Positions 1 through 8,680 of a DNA stretch of 64,000 nucleotides are shown piece by piece. This DNA comes from an uncultured Anaerococcus sp. (GTDB taxonomy: Bacteria > Bacillota > Clostridia > Tissierellales > Peptoniphilaceae). Both the position numbers and the translations under genes were made by a program. Where the stretch lies: NCBI GenBank assembly GCA_900551095.1, contig URUJ01000006.1, positions 8,565 through 72,564 of the forward strand, written 5' to 3'. The notes beneath the pieces are model-generated. The model searched no databases. It had not been told where the DNA came from and saw only the letters and a program-made list of their open reading frames with translations. Positions within the stretch are counted from its first letter, which is position 1. Every line of letters starts with the position of its first letter.

Positions 1-642
1 ATCTTCCTTATTTATATAATGGACATCATTTGTCGCAACCATCTCTATACCAAGCTTCCTATGAAGATAAGCTACTCCCTTATTGACATTTTTTTGCTCA
101 GGCATACCATGGTCTTGGACTTCTAGAAAATACGAACCCTTGCCAAAGGCTTTTTCATATTTTTGGGCTGTCTTTATAGCAGTTTCCATGTCATCTTCTA
201 GAATTCTTTGGTTAACTTCACCATTTAGACAGGCAGAAAGGGCAATCAGTCCTTCTGTATGCTCTTTTATAAAGTCAAAAGATACCCTTGGTTTATAGTA
301 AAAACCATTCACATAAGCTTCAGAGACAATTTTAACCAAATTTTTATAGCCAGTATTATTTTCCGCAAGCAAAATTAAGTGGTAGTACCTTCTGTTTATC
401 GGATCTTTTATCTTATGGTCTCTTTCAGATACATAAACTTCGCATCCGATAATAGGCTTAATACCACGTTTTTGTGCCTGTTTATAAAATTCTATGACCC
501 CATACATCTGACCATGGTCTGTGATAGCAACAGAATCCATGCCGAGTTCTTTACACCTGTCCAATAGTTCATCTATCCTTGTAAAACCATCAAGGAGAGA
601 ATATTCTGTATGGAGGTGGAGGTGGGTAAATTTTGTAGTCAT
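1..642 (-). CDS. dnaE: DNA polymerase III alpha subunit, N-terminal part (cut by window edge)
   Basis: The minus-strand frame is open from ATG at 642 to the window edge, giving 214 residues. The protein starts MTTKFTHLHLHTEYSLLDGF, the hallmark of the PHP domain of bacterial DnaE; the HxHxH triad is at residues 7, 9 and 11 and is followed by an AITDHGQMYG segment. PHP is the first domain of the replicative polymerase; the polymerase, fingers and OB domains would lie beyond position 1. The gene follows whiA in the same direction with a 28-bp gap and is probably part of that operon. It could be a DnaE1 or DnaE3 subtype, but the N-terminus argues against PolC. Confidence 0.93.
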   Translation of the reverse strand, partial: MTTKFTHLHLHTEYSLLDGFTRIDELLDRCKELGMDSVAITDHGQMYGVIEFYKQAQKRGIKPIIGCEVYVSERDHKIKDPINRRYYHLILLAENNTGYKNLVKIVSEAYVNGFYYKPRVSFDFIKEHTEGLIALSACLNGEVNQRILEDDMETAIKTAQKYEKAFGKGSYFLEVQDHGMPEQKNVNKGVAYLHRKLGIEMVATNDVHYINKED

Positions 643-670
643 AGTAGCTCCTTTAAAAAAAGACTTGCTT

Positions 671-1573
671 TCACAAATCTTTTGCTAATTTGATAAACTT
701 TTGCAATCTATAATTAACTTTGGCCTTGCTTAATGGAGGATTTAGCATCTCCCCAAGTTCATCCAATGACAAGTAAGGATTTTCAAGGCGAAGTTCTGCT
801 ATTTTCTGACTCAAAGCATCAAATTCATCAAATCTATTATTTGCAATAGTTTTATTAATTGCATCAACTTGAGTCATAGCAGCTTTAATTGTCCTATCTA
901 TATTGGCATTATCAAAATTATTTATCCTATTAACATCGTTTCTTATAGACTTCATCGCCCTTACATTTTCTAATTCAAAAAGCGACTGCATAGCCCCTAT
1001 AACAGCCAAAAAATCTGAAATCTTATCAGAATCTTTCAGGTAAATTATGTAATTATCTAATCTTTTGCTTAACTTTGCATTTAGATTAAAAGCGTCCATA
1101 GATTCTTCTATAAGTCTGGCTTCCTCGATATTTTTGCCAACAATTTCAAGATTGTATCCTCTCTGAGGATCATTAACTGACCCTCTAAAAATAAAGGCAA
1201 TCTTTAAAAATCCTTTAATTTGATCTAATTTAACATCATCAATATTTTCACTTTTTTCTATAAAACCGTGATTTATTAGATTCATTAAATCATCTGATAC
1301 AGTAGAATCTTCAATTATTACTACATAGTCTCGATTGTTTTTTTTATCAAAGTTATCCTGAATTTCAAAAGTTGGAGAATAGCCATATAAATCAGCGATT
1401 AGTTTATAGATATACCTTGCTTCTTGGTTAGAATCAGTTTTAAATATTACATTAAAACCTGATGATGAAATCCTAACCGAACCTATAAAATGGACCAAGG
1501 ATATAAGTTCTCCTTCAAGGTCGTGGGGTTCTTTTTTTAAAAGCTCCTTCTTACATCTTTGAGAAAAACTCAT
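671..1573 (-). CDS. whiA: WhiA, DNA-binding regulator of cell division
   Basis: The product has 300 residues and begins MSFSQRCKKELLK. The N-terminal two thirds match the degenerate LAGLIDADG-type domain of WhiA; the C-terminus (about residues 215-300, with NPYLSLDELGEMLNPPLSKA) is the helix-turn-helix domain. WhiA homologues are DNA-binding proteins that affect division and chromosome segregation in Firmicutes. It is separated by 1 bp from the upstream phosphatase gene and sits in the usual rapZ-whiA neighbourhood. The yvcK gene that commonly lies between rapZ and whiA is absent, with the phosphatase in its place. Confidence 0.93.
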   Translation of the reverse strand: MSFSQRCKKELLKKEPHDLEGELISLVHFIGSVRISSSGFNVIFKTDSNQEARYIYKLIADLYGYSPTFEIQDNFDKKNNRDYVVIIEDSTVSDDLMNLINHGFIEKSENIDDVKLDQIKGFLKIAFIFRGSVNDPQRGYNLEIVGKNIEEARLIEESMDAFNLNAKLSKRLDNYIIYLKDSDKISDFLAVIGAMQSLFELENVRAMKSIRNDVNRINNFDNANIDRTIKAAMTQVDAINKTIANNRFDEFDALSQKIAELRLENPYLSLDELGEMLNPPLSKAKVNYRLQKFIKLAKDL

Positions 1574-1574
1574 A

Positions 1575-2291
1575 CTAATCCCTTATCCTTCTCCTTAGTA
1601 GGTCGATGTCTTTTTGATTGGCCTTGGCATATAAAAGATAATTTTCAAAACTATCGTATTTTCTAATCACATAATCATAAGCTTCCTTCATGTAATAAGG
1701 ATCTGTGATTCTAAAAATAGAGAAGGGCTCGTCTTCACCATATCTTTCAATATAGCCAAGATGAGCTGATGATGTTTCATAATCAGCTATAATATCTCCC
1801 CTAGGCACTTCAGCAAGACCCATAATTATCATTGAGACAATTCCTGTCCTATCCTTGCCTTCTTGGCAGTGAAAAAGTACAGCCTCTTCCGCATTTGCTA
1901 GGACTTTTACTATTTCTCTGATAGCTTTGTAGTGGTCAATTAGATTTCTATAAGACTGGCCAACAGAAATTTTGCCTGAAATTATCTTCTCAATTTCCTC
2001 TTTTCTAAATTCCTTATCCGGAGCTAGGGAAATATGGTGGTAGTCAAAGTTTCCTTTAATTTTTTTATGGGTCTCTGACTCAAAATTTATTTCGTTTTCT
2101 CTTCTTAAATCTATTATAGTTGTAATATTTAGATTTTTTAATTCTTTTATATCAGAATCTTTCACATCATCAAGGCTTGCTGACCTAAAAAATTCATGCC
2201 ATTTTGTTGATTTCTTATCTAGTGTAGGAACTCCACCTAGGTCTCTTAGGTTTTTTATATTTTCAATGTCTATACGTTTTAAATATCTCAT
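1575..2291 (-). CDS. Tyrosine/serine protein phosphatase, CX5R type
   Basis: The product has 238 residues with no signal peptide. The catalytic P-loop HCQEGKDRTG (C-x5-R, near residue 143) is clear, and an N-terminal NLRDLGG motif is typical of the Y_phosphatase3 family (low-molecular-weight dual-specificity-like enzymes acting on phosphotyrosine or phosphoinositides). The gene is packed between rapZ (1-bp gap) and whiA (1-bp gap), the position yvcK usually occupies, so it is presumably co-transcribed. The substrate cannot be read from the sequence. Confidence 0.85.
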   Translation of the reverse strand: MRYLKRIDIENIKNLRDLGGVPTLDKKSTKWHEFFRSASLDDVKDSDIKELKNLNITTIIDLRRENEINFESETHKKIKGNFDYHHISLAPDKEFRKEEIEKIISGKISVGQSYRNLIDHYKAIREIVKVLANAEEAVLFHCQEGKDRTGIVSMIIMGLAEVPRGDIIADYETSSAHLGYIERYGEDEPFSIFRITDPYYMKEAYDYVIRKYDSFENYLLYAKANQKDIDLLRRRIRD

Positions 2292-2292
2292 C

Positions 2293-3141
2293 TTACCACT
2301 TATCCTTTTCTCTATGTCTTTTAATTAATATATAATCATCATCTTTCATTCTTTCGTACATTTTTTCTACCATATAGACAGACCTATGTTGACCACCTGT
2401 GCAACCAAAAGCTATAGTTATTATATTCTTGCCTTGTTTAGCATAGGAAGGAAGAAGGGTTTTTATTAGGTCATAGACCCTATCTTCGAACTCCTTGATT
2501 ATTTCAAATTGGCTTAGATAGTCGGATAATTCTTTGTCTGTACCATTTAATTTCTTAAGCTCATCTATATAAAACGGATTTGGAATAAATCTAACATCAA
2601 AAACAAAATCAAAGTCGGCACTCACACCGTATTTATAACCAAAAGATATAAGGTTTATTATCATATTGTTAGTTTTATTTCCACTTGACTCTATTACTTG
2701 CCTTAAATCTGCTATTTTATAATTAGAAGTGTCGATTAGCTTATCTGATATATCTTTAATTTGCTTTAGGAGTTTCTTTTCCTTTTCTAGACCATCTGAA
2801 ACATTTCCGTATTCTCCAAGGGGATGTGGTCTTCTTAGTTCGTTGTATCTTTTTTGTATGATTTCGTCGCTTGAATAAATAAAGATAATTTCAGTATCCA
2901 TATTGGCTTTTTTCAGACTTTTTATTGACGCGCAAATATCATTATCTACAGAAAATGACCTAAAATCTATTACTACAGCCATTTTCTCTATGGGTTTTTC
3001 TTGATATTTGTTTAGTTCTATGAATTTTTCAACAAGATATGCTGGAGCATTGTCCATAGCATAATATCCTAAATCTTCATAGGCCCTTAGGGCTGTTGTC
3101 TTGCCAGATCCTGAAAGGCCTGTAATTATCTTTAATTTCAT
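2293..3141 (-). CDS. rapZ: RapZ-type nucleotide-binding protein / RNase adapter
   Basis: The product has 282 residues. It starts MKLKIITGLSGSGKTTALRA, an N-terminal Walker A motif, and ends with the conserved C-terminal block containing FGCTGGQHRSVYMVE. These are the two signatures of the RapZ/YvcJ family, ATP/GTP-binding proteins that act in enterobacteria as an adapter for RNase E cleavage of GlmZ and in Bacillus affect competence. It is separated by 1 bp from murB upstream and from the phosphatase downstream, indicating one transcript. The Firmicute role is inferred from the family. Confidence 0.92.
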   Translation of the reverse strand: MKLKIITGLSGSGKTTALRAYEDLGYYAMDNAPAYLVEKFIELNKYQEKPIEKMAVVIDFRSFSVDNDICASIKSLKKANMDTEIIFIYSSDEIIQKRYNELRRPHPLGEYGNVSDGLEKEKKLLKQIKDISDKLIDTSNYKIADLRQVIESSGNKTNNMIINLISFGYKYGVSADFDFVFDVRFIPNPFYIDELKKLNGTDKELSDYLSQFEIIKEFEDRVYDLIKTLLPSYAKQGKNIITIAFGCTGGQHRSVYMVEKMYERMKDDDYILIKRHREKDKW

Positions 3142-3142
3142 C

Positions 3143-4045
3143 TTATAAGTCTCCGACTAGTTTTACCTCTCGTTCTAAAACGAATCCTGTTTTTTCCTTA
3201 ACTATACTTGATACGTGGTTGATGAAACTTAGCATTTCATCACATGTAGCCTTATCCCTATTTATGATAAAACCACAATGTTTTTCGCTAACCTGACAGT
3301 CACCTTCTCTAAAACCTCTTAGCCCACATTCATCAATAAGCTTTGACGCATAGGAACCTGCTGGTCTTTTAAATGTAGAACCTGCCGATTTTTTATCAAG
3401 TGGTTGTTTTGTTTCTCTTCTATTTGTATAATCTAGATATTTCTCTTTAATCTCATCTTTATCGCCTTTTCCAAGCTTAAACTTGGCACTAACTACGATT
3501 AGATTATCATCAAAAATTCTTGAATGTCTGTAGGAAAAATTCATCTCCTCATTATTGAAAGTATGAAGATTTCCTTCAAAATCAAAAGCCTTTACCTCGA
3601 TAGCCACATCTTTTATCTCTCCACCATAAGCTCCAGCATTCATAGCAACACCGCCGCCAACAGATCCAGGTATACCGGATATCTCTTCCATACCTGAAAG
3701 ACCAGCGTTTATTGCAACAAGGCTCGCCTTATTTAAGGATGTTCCTGAAAGAGCTGTGAGGTATTCGCCCTCTATTTCTACCTTATCAAAATTATCAGCA
3801 AGAACTATAACACATCCTCTGATGCCCTTATCTGATACCAAGAGGTTTGAGCCCTTACCCATAACGAAAGTTTCTATATCATTATCATAGTTAAATTTTA
3901 AAACTTCTTCTAATTCTTCTATGCTAATTGGTCTTATTAAAACATCTGCAGGACCACCTATACCAAAAGTAGTAAAGTCTTTTAAATCTTTATTAAAATC
4001 TATATTAGTAAAATTTTTATTATTATAAAGAGATTTGTAATCCAT
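3143..4045 (-). CDS. murB: UDP-N-acetylenolpyruvoylglucosamine reductase
   Basis: This 300-residue FAD enzyme reduces UDP-GlcNAc-enolpyruvate to UDP-MurNAc, the second committed step of peptidoglycan synthesis, in the cytoplasm. Visible motifs are the FAD-binding GKGSNLLVSD, the GIPGSVGGGVAMNAGAYGGE segment and the active-site serine in KKSAGSTFKRP. ATG at 4045 is preceded by an AAGGAG site. It appears to be the first gene of the murB-rapZ-phosphatase-whiA-dnaE transcript. A GTATAA/TTATAC inverted repeat (4059-4074) lies in its leader, divergent from rpmB. Confidence 0.94.
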   Translation of the reverse strand: MDYKSLYNNKNFTNIDFNKDLKDFTTFGIGGPADVLIRPISIEELEEVLKFNYDNDIETFVMGKGSNLLVSDKGIRGCVIVLADNFDKVEIEGEYLTALSGTSLNKASLVAINAGLSGMEEISGIPGSVGGGVAMNAGAYGGEIKDVAIEVKAFDFEGNLHTFNNEEMNFSYRHSRIFDDNLIVVSAKFKLGKGDKDEIKEKYLDYTNRRETKQPLDKKSAGSTFKRPAGSYASKLIDECGLRGFREGDCQVSEKHCGFIINRDKATCDEMLSFINHVSSIVKEKTGFVLEREVKLVGDL

Positions 4046-4123
4046 ATATTCTCCTTTTGTATAACTTCTTATACACTATACCATTTCGAGGAGAAAACTC
4101 TCTTAAAAATTTCGATATAAAAT

Positions 4124-4152
4124 TTGTAATTTTGATAAAACTTTGGTAGAAT
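4124..4152 (+). promoter_or_regulatory. Promoter of rpmB
   Basis: TTGTAA at 4124-4129 and TAGAAT at 4147-4152 are separated by 17 bp, a good sigma-A arrangement. It is followed by an AGGAGGAGGTG ribosome binding site about 6 bp before the rpmB start codon. Confidence 0.65.
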
Positions 4153-4182
4153 AATAAAGATGAATAAGGAGGAGGTGTAATT

Positions 4183-4371
4183 ATGGCAAGAGCATGCGAT
4201 ATATGTGGCAAAGGTACAGCTAGCGGAAAATCTGTAACATTCTCACATAGACAAATCAACAGAACTTTTAAAGCAAACGTGCACAAGATTAAAGCTATTG
4301 TTGATGGCACTCCAAAAACTATTAACGCTTGTACAAAATGTATTAAAAGTGGAAAAGTAGAAAAAGCTTAA
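4183..4371 (+). CDS. rpmB: 50S ribosomal protein L28
   Basis: The product has 62 residues, starting MARACDICGKGTASGKSVTFSHR. The zinc-type L28 pattern is intact, with CDIC near the N-terminus and CTKC near the C-terminus (CTKCIKSGKVEKA). It is a structural protein of the large ribosomal subunit. It is the only plus-strand gene in the first 29 kb and forms a monocistronic unit with its own promoter, a strong ribosome binding site and a hairpin terminator, divergent from murB and convergent with the rpe operon. Confidence 0.96.
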   Translation: MARACDICGKGTASGKSVTFSHRQINRTFKANVHKIKAIVDGTPKTINACTKCIKSGKVEKA

Positions 4372-4405
4372 GCTTTTTTAGTTTAGTACTAAATTAAAAA
4401 TTTTT

Positions 4406-4430
4406 AAACTGGCCTTTGGGTCAGTTTTTT
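4406..4430 (+). terminator. Rho-independent terminator of rpmB
   Basis: AAACTGGCC (4406-4414) pairs with GGTCAGTTT (4419-4427) around a TTTG loop with one G-U pair, and runs into a T tract. Confidence 0.85.
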
Positions 4431-4436
4431 AATTTG

Positions 4437-4480
4437 CATAAAAAATTGCCGGTTTATGAAAATTTCATTACCAGCAATTT
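4437..4480 (-). terminator. Rho-independent terminator of the rpe operon
   Basis: On the minus strand AAATTGCTGGT (from 4480) pairs with ACCGGCAATTT (to 4443) and is followed by a T tract. It lies just downstream of the rpe stop codon and back to back with the rpmB terminator. Confidence 0.75.
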
Positions 4481-4486
4481 CATTTT

Positions 4487-5146
4487 TTATTCGTATTCTT
4501 TGAAAATTTCGTGATAGGCTGTAATTTGTGCCTTGATATCTTTGGCAAAGACATCGCTTCCTGCCACTATCTCGTCCACACCTAGGTCTAAAACTTCTCT
4601 TACATTAGTAGTTTTAATGCCACCATCTACTTGGATTTTTATATCTAAATTATTTTCGTCAATATAATCTCTGTACATTTTCATGGTCGCTTTACTTTCT
4701 TCCATGAATTTTTGTCCACCAAAACCAGGCCTTACACTCATTACCAAAATCAAATCAATTTGATCAAAATATTCTAAAAGCTCTTTAGGATTTGTTTCAG
4801 GTTTTGCAGTTAATCCTACTTCAATGCCAGCATCTCTTATTGCTTTTAATGTCCCCCTAAGGTCTTTACAAGCTTCGTAGTGGACAGTTATCCTATCGCT
4901 ACCAGCCTTTTTAAATTTATCTATATATCTAATTGGCTCTTCTATCATTAGATGAGTATCGAAAAAGTAATCATTTTTATCACGAATATCTGATATAATT
5001 TTAAAACCAAAGGAAATATTTGGTACAAATATTCCATCCATGACATCAATGTGTATCATTTCCAGACCACATCCCTTTGTCTTATCTAAATCCCCTTGTA
5101 AATTTGCAAAATTCGCTGAAAGTATTGATGGTGATAGTTTTACCAT
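4487..5146 (-). CDS. rpe: Ribulose-phosphate 3-epimerase
   Basis: This 219-residue TIM-barrel enzyme interconverts ribulose-5-phosphate and xylulose-5-phosphate in the non-oxidative pentose phosphate pathway. It shows the N-terminal LSPSILSANFANL, the metal-binding IHIDVMDGIFVPNISFG and the phosphate-binding VDGGI. It is the last gene of the operon and its start overlaps the rsgA stop by 7 bp. An AGGAG site lies 9 bp before the ATG. The rsgA-rpe order is common in Firmicutes. Confidence 0.95.
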   Translation of the reverse strand: MVKLSPSILSANFANLQGDLDKTKGCGLEMIHIDVMDGIFVPNISFGFKIISDIRDKNDYFFDTHLMIEEPIRYIDKFKKAGSDRITVHYEACKDLRGTLKAIRDAGIEVGLTAKPETNPKELLEYFDQIDLILVMSVRPGFGGQKFMEESKATMKMYRDYIDENNLDIKIQVDGGIKTTNVREVLDLGVDEIVAGSDVFAKDIKAQITAYHEIFKEYE

Positions 5147-6009
5147 TTGTTTAATCTCCTTTGTTTTAATTCTTCAAATAACTGGACATAATTCTTGTAA
5201 CGTGACTTAGAAATTTTGCCTTTTCCCAAATCTTCCTTGACCCTACAAGCCGGTTCATTTATATGGTTACAATCTTTAAATTTACAATTTCTATTCCTTA
5301 GTTCTACAAAAGTATTTTTAAGGTCATTTTCATCTTCTAAAAAATCAAAGTCAAAAGAATCAAAGCCTGGAGTATCAAAGATGAAAGTCTGATCAAAAAG
5401 TTTAAAAATCTCCGTGTGGCGGGTTGTATTTTTCCCTCTTTTTGATTTCTCGCTAATATCTCCAATTTCTATTTCTCTATCAATTAAATTTGACAAAAAT
5501 GTAGATTTGCCAACACCAGAAGCGCCAGATACTGCTGAAGTCTTTCCCTTTAGAATTTCCATTATTTTATCCTTTGGAAAATCATTATAGTTATCAATTA
5601 GAAAAATCTCATAACCGATATTTTGATAAATATCTACCAAATCTTTAATTTCTTCACTTGAAGCAAGGTCTATTTTTGTAAGCATTATTGTTACAGAAAT
5701 ATTCAAATACTCACACATAGCCAGGTACTTATCAAGATTATACAGATTTAGTGGTGGATTGTTTATTGTTATGAAAACCAAAAGCTTGTCAATATTTGCA
5801 ATATTCGGTCTTTTTATTTCATTTTTACGCTCTATAAGTTTTGTGATGTAAGCTTTATTTTCTTCTAATGCTTCTATTTCAACGTTATCTCCTACTAGAG
5901 GTTTTTTATCTTTTACCCTAAAATTCCCCCTAGCCTTGGCCATGTAAACTTTCTCTTTTGTATCTACATAATATAACTCTTTTTGACTTTTTATTATCTT
6001 TCCAATCAT
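5140..6009 (-). CDS. rsgA: Small ribosomal subunit biogenesis GTPase
   Basis: This 289-residue circularly permuted GTPase assists late 30S maturation. An N-terminal OB-fold is followed by the permuted motifs: TKIDLA (G4), SGASGVGKSTFLSNL (P-loop, G1) and DTPGFDSF (G3). The C-terminal zinc knuckle is NCKFKDCNHINEPAC. I chose the ATG at 6009, which overlaps the prkC stop as TGATG; a TTG one codon upstream is less likely. The prpC-prkC-rsgA-rpe order is conserved in Firmicutes. Confidence 0.95.
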   Translation of the reverse strand: MIGKIIKSQKELYYVDTKEKVYMAKARGNFRVKDKKPLVGDNVEIEALEENKAYITKLIERKNEIKRPNIANIDKLLVFITINNPPLNLYNLDKYLAMCEYLNISVTIMLTKIDLASSEEIKDLVDIYQNIGYEIFLIDNYNDFPKDKIMEILKGKTSAVSGASGVGKSTFLSNLIDREIEIGDISEKSKRGKNTTRHTEIFKLFDQTFIFDTPGFDSFDFDFLEDENDLKNTFVELRNRNCKFKDCNHINEPACRVKEDLGKGKISKSRYKNYVQLFEELKQRRLNKW

Positions 6010-7943
6010 CAATTAACCTTATATACTCCATAAGATTCATCATCGACTAACACTTCTACGCTTGTTCCTGACATTGACATAAACTTAAGCACCAAAACTC
6101 CTTCTTCATTTAAATCAGTATCAGTGTGGTAATCATTATATAATAAATCGCTTCTATTTCCGTTATTGTCAACCTTAAATATCTTCACGTTGTAATTTTC
6201 TTTGTCAGAATCTACATTTAGTCTTATTTCAACTTCTCTATTAGGACTTGGCTCTTTCTTTTCTTCTGCACCAAGACTTATTACAAAATCAATAGCAGAG
6301 TTTTCGGTTACCTCTGTTTCAGCACTTATTGATTGATTCATTACTAGACCTTTTTCGGTATTTGATGAATATTGGTAATCAACATTTCTTACTCTTAGTC
6401 CGTTATTTCTTGCAGTGGCAATGGCATTTTGTTCGCTCATACCTATATAGTTTCCTACCTTGATTATCTCGGTTGAATCTTCCTTGCCTACAGAGATTAC
6501 AAGATTTACTTCAGATCCTGACTGGACAGATGAACCGGCTGTTGGTTCTTGTCTAATAACTAAGTCCTTTTCTACAGTATTTGAATAATCTGTTGATGTT
6601 GTTCCTATTTTTAGTCCCAAGTCTTTGAGTGTTTCTTCAGCTTGGCTTAGATTCATATTTTTAAGAACTGGGACTGTCACTTCTCTTCCCGATGAGATGA
6701 CCAAATTTACTATCGAGCCTTTTTTTGATCTTGTGGATGCTTCTGGATCCTGGCTCATGACCTTGCCTTTTTCATACTCATCGCTTTCTGCATATCTAGA
6801 TATATTTGCCCTAAAACCTCTTTTTTCTAGTTGGCTAACAGCTTGTTCTTCTGTTAGATTTACAACTGTTGGCACTTCTATTTCGTCACTTCTATTTCTA
6901 GAAGAAAAGAAATATACTGCCGCAACTAAGATAAAAGCAAGAATAGCTAGAGGCCGTATTTTAATTGGTTTTTTCTTTTTTTCCTTATGAACTTTTCCTT
7001 CACCAGCCGATACATAAACTGCTTCTTTTTCTTCCTCGATAGGTTCTTTATAGATTTCCTTTTTAGGAACTACTATAGGAATTCTCGCTGTATCTTCAAA
7101 ACTACTCTCTCCCTTTACCAAAGATTCGTCATCCAGAGCTTCTATGAGTTCTGTAGCATTTTGAAATCTCTCAGTAGGGTCTTTTTTAAGGAGTTTCATT
7201 ATTATATAATTTAGGTGTTTGGATAGGTTTGGATTAATTTCTCTTGGAGGAATTGGATCATCTTGGATGTGCATCACAGCAATTCCCACAGAATTATCCG
7301 CATCAAAAGGAACCTTTCCTGTAGCCATTTCATACATTACAGCGCCTAGGGAATATAGATCTGATTTTAAATCTACAATTTTTCCCTTGGCTTGTTCTGG
7401 AGAAATATAATGAACTGTTCCTAAAATAGAGCTTGTATAGGTAATAGTTGCATTTGATGAAACTCTCGCAATTCCAAAATCAGTTACCTTGCACAAACCA
7501 TATTTATCTATCAAAATATTTTGTGGCTTAATATCTCTATGAACTATACCGGAATCGTGGGCGCTCTTAAGTGCTTGGGCGATTTGGGTTGAATAATCAA
7601 TAATATCGTGGTTTTCTAGCACTCTTTCACGATCAATTAAATCTTTTAAGGTCTCCCCTTCCACATATTCCATAACTATATATTGAATAAGCTTGCCATT
7701 TAGCATATCTTTTCCAATATCATAAACATTTACAATATTTATATGGGAAAGTCTTGCTGCTGACTGAGCTTCATTATTAAATTTCTTTGAAAATTCCTCA
7801 TCTTCAGCGTATTGGTCTTTTAGGATTTTTATCGCAACATACCTACCTAAAAGTTTGTCCTTGGCCTTGTATACCTTGGCCATACCTCCAACGCCAATTT
7901 CTTTTATAATTTCATATCTACTGTCTAGTATTATTTTATCCAT
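6009..7943 (-). CDS. prkC: Serine/threonine protein kinase with PASTA repeats
   Basis: The product has 644 residues. A cytoplasmic Hanks-type kinase domain (about 10-270) has the glycine loop IGVGGMAKVYKA, catalytic VHRDIKPQN and TDFGIA. A basic juxtamembrane segment, one membrane helix (about 328-346) and three extracellular PASTA repeats (about 355-560) follow, and a C-terminal beta-rich tail. PASTA kinases sense muropeptides or lipid II and phosphorylate division and cell-wall proteins. Its cognate phosphatase gene lies 9 bp upstream and rsgA overlaps downstream. Confidence 0.95.
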   Translation of the reverse strand: MDKIILDSRYEIIKEIGVGGMAKVYKAKDKLLGRYVAIKILKDQYAEDEEFSKKFNNEAQSAARLSHINIVNVYDIGKDMLNGKLIQYIVMEYVEGETLKDLIDRERVLENHDIIDYSTQIAQALKSAHDSGIVHRDIKPQNILIDKYGLCKVTDFGIARVSSNATITYTSSILGTVHYISPEQAKGKIVDLKSDLYSLGAVMYEMATGKVPFDADNSVGIAVMHIQDDPIPPREINPNLSKHLNYIIMKLLKKDPTERFQNATELIEALDDESLVKGESSFEDTARIPIVVPKKEIYKEPIEEEKEAVYVSAGEGKVHKEKKKKPIKIRPLAILAFILVAAVYFFSSRNRSDEIEVPTVVNLTEEQAVSQLEKRGFRANISRYAESDEYEKGKVMSQDPEASTRSKKGSIVNLVISSGREVTVPVLKNMNLSQAEETLKDLGLKIGTTSTDYSNTVEKDLVIRQEPTAGSSVQSGSEVNLVISVGKEDSTEIIKVGNYIGMSEQNAIATARNNGLRVRNVDYQYSSNTEKGLVMNQSISAETEVTENSAIDFVISLGAEEKKEPSPNREVEIRLNVDSDKENYNVKIFKVDNNGNRSDLLYNDYHTDTDLNEEGVLVLKFMSMSGTSVEVLVDDESYGVYKVN

Positions 7944-7952
7944 AATAACCTC

Positions 7953-8678
7953 TTATAGTAAAATCGTTGTAACAGTAATGTTATCCCTACCACCATGGTT
8001 TATGGCTTCTTCTACAAGCCTTGATGATATCTCATAGGGATCCTTATTATCTTTTACTATCTCTCTAACTTTCTCGTCTGTTAACTCGTTTGTAAGCCCA
8101 TCTGTAACCATTAGAACTATATCCTTCTCCTCCATAGGAAGAGATTTGCTGTCTGGGATTATTTTTTTCTCAGTGCCTACAGCCCTAGTTATAGCTGACT
8201 TGTTTATAAAATTTTCTGCCTCATCTTCTGTTAGTGAACCGCTATCCAAAAGATCATTTACCAAGGAATGATCTCTTGTTAGCTGAGTTAGAGTTTCATT
8301 CCTGTAAATATAGGCTCTGGAATCACCTAGATGGGTCAAGTGGTATAACTTGTTCTTATAGTCAATGCACAAGCATACTACAGTCGTACCCATCTTTATA
8401 TCACCTTCTTCTAAGGATAGTTTATATATTTCTTCATTGGCATAGAAAATGGCTTCTTCCTGCAATTTAATATAGGAATCATAGCTATCTATATCAGCTT
8501 CTTTTATGTATTTAATAAATAGTTTTGCCGCAAGTTTGCTTGCGACATCACCCTTGCTGTGTCCACCCATGCCATCAGCTACTATGAAAAAATCTAAGTC
8601 CCCAAGACTTATATTAGAAAATGAGTCTTCATTTTCACTTCTTATCTTGCCTATATTTGTAATTGTGCTAAATTTCAT
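7953..8678 (-). CDS. prpC: PP2C-family Ser/Thr phosphatase (Stp/PrpC)
   Basis: This 241-residue manganese-dependent phosphatase is expected to reverse PrkC phosphorylation. All PP2C motifs are present: RSENEDSF, VADGMGGH, THLGDSRAY, VLMVTDGLTNEL and GGRDNITVT. The frame is open a further 12 codons into rlmN, but ATG at 8678 has a GAGGT site 5-6 bp ahead and gives the canonical N-terminus MKFSTITNIGKIRSENED, so I use that start. It is 2 bp downstream of rlmN. Confidence 0.95.
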   Translation of the reverse strand: MKFSTITNIGKIRSENEDSFSNISLGDLDFFIVADGMGGHSKGDVASKLAAKLFIKYIKEADIDSYDSYIKLQEEAIFYANEEIYKLSLEEGDIKMGTTVVCLCIDYKNKLYHLTHLGDSRAYIYRNETLTQLTRDHSLVNDLLDSGSLTEDEAENFINKSAITRAVGTEKKIIPDSKSLPMEEKDIVLMVTDGLTNELTDEKVREIVKDNKDPYEISSRLVEEAINHGGRDNITVTTILL

Positions 8679-8680
8679 GC

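Noticed and set aside
4023..4310. 95-codon minus-strand ORF opposite rpmB
   Set aside because: It is antisense to a certain L28 gene and has no ribosome binding site or recognisable protein character.
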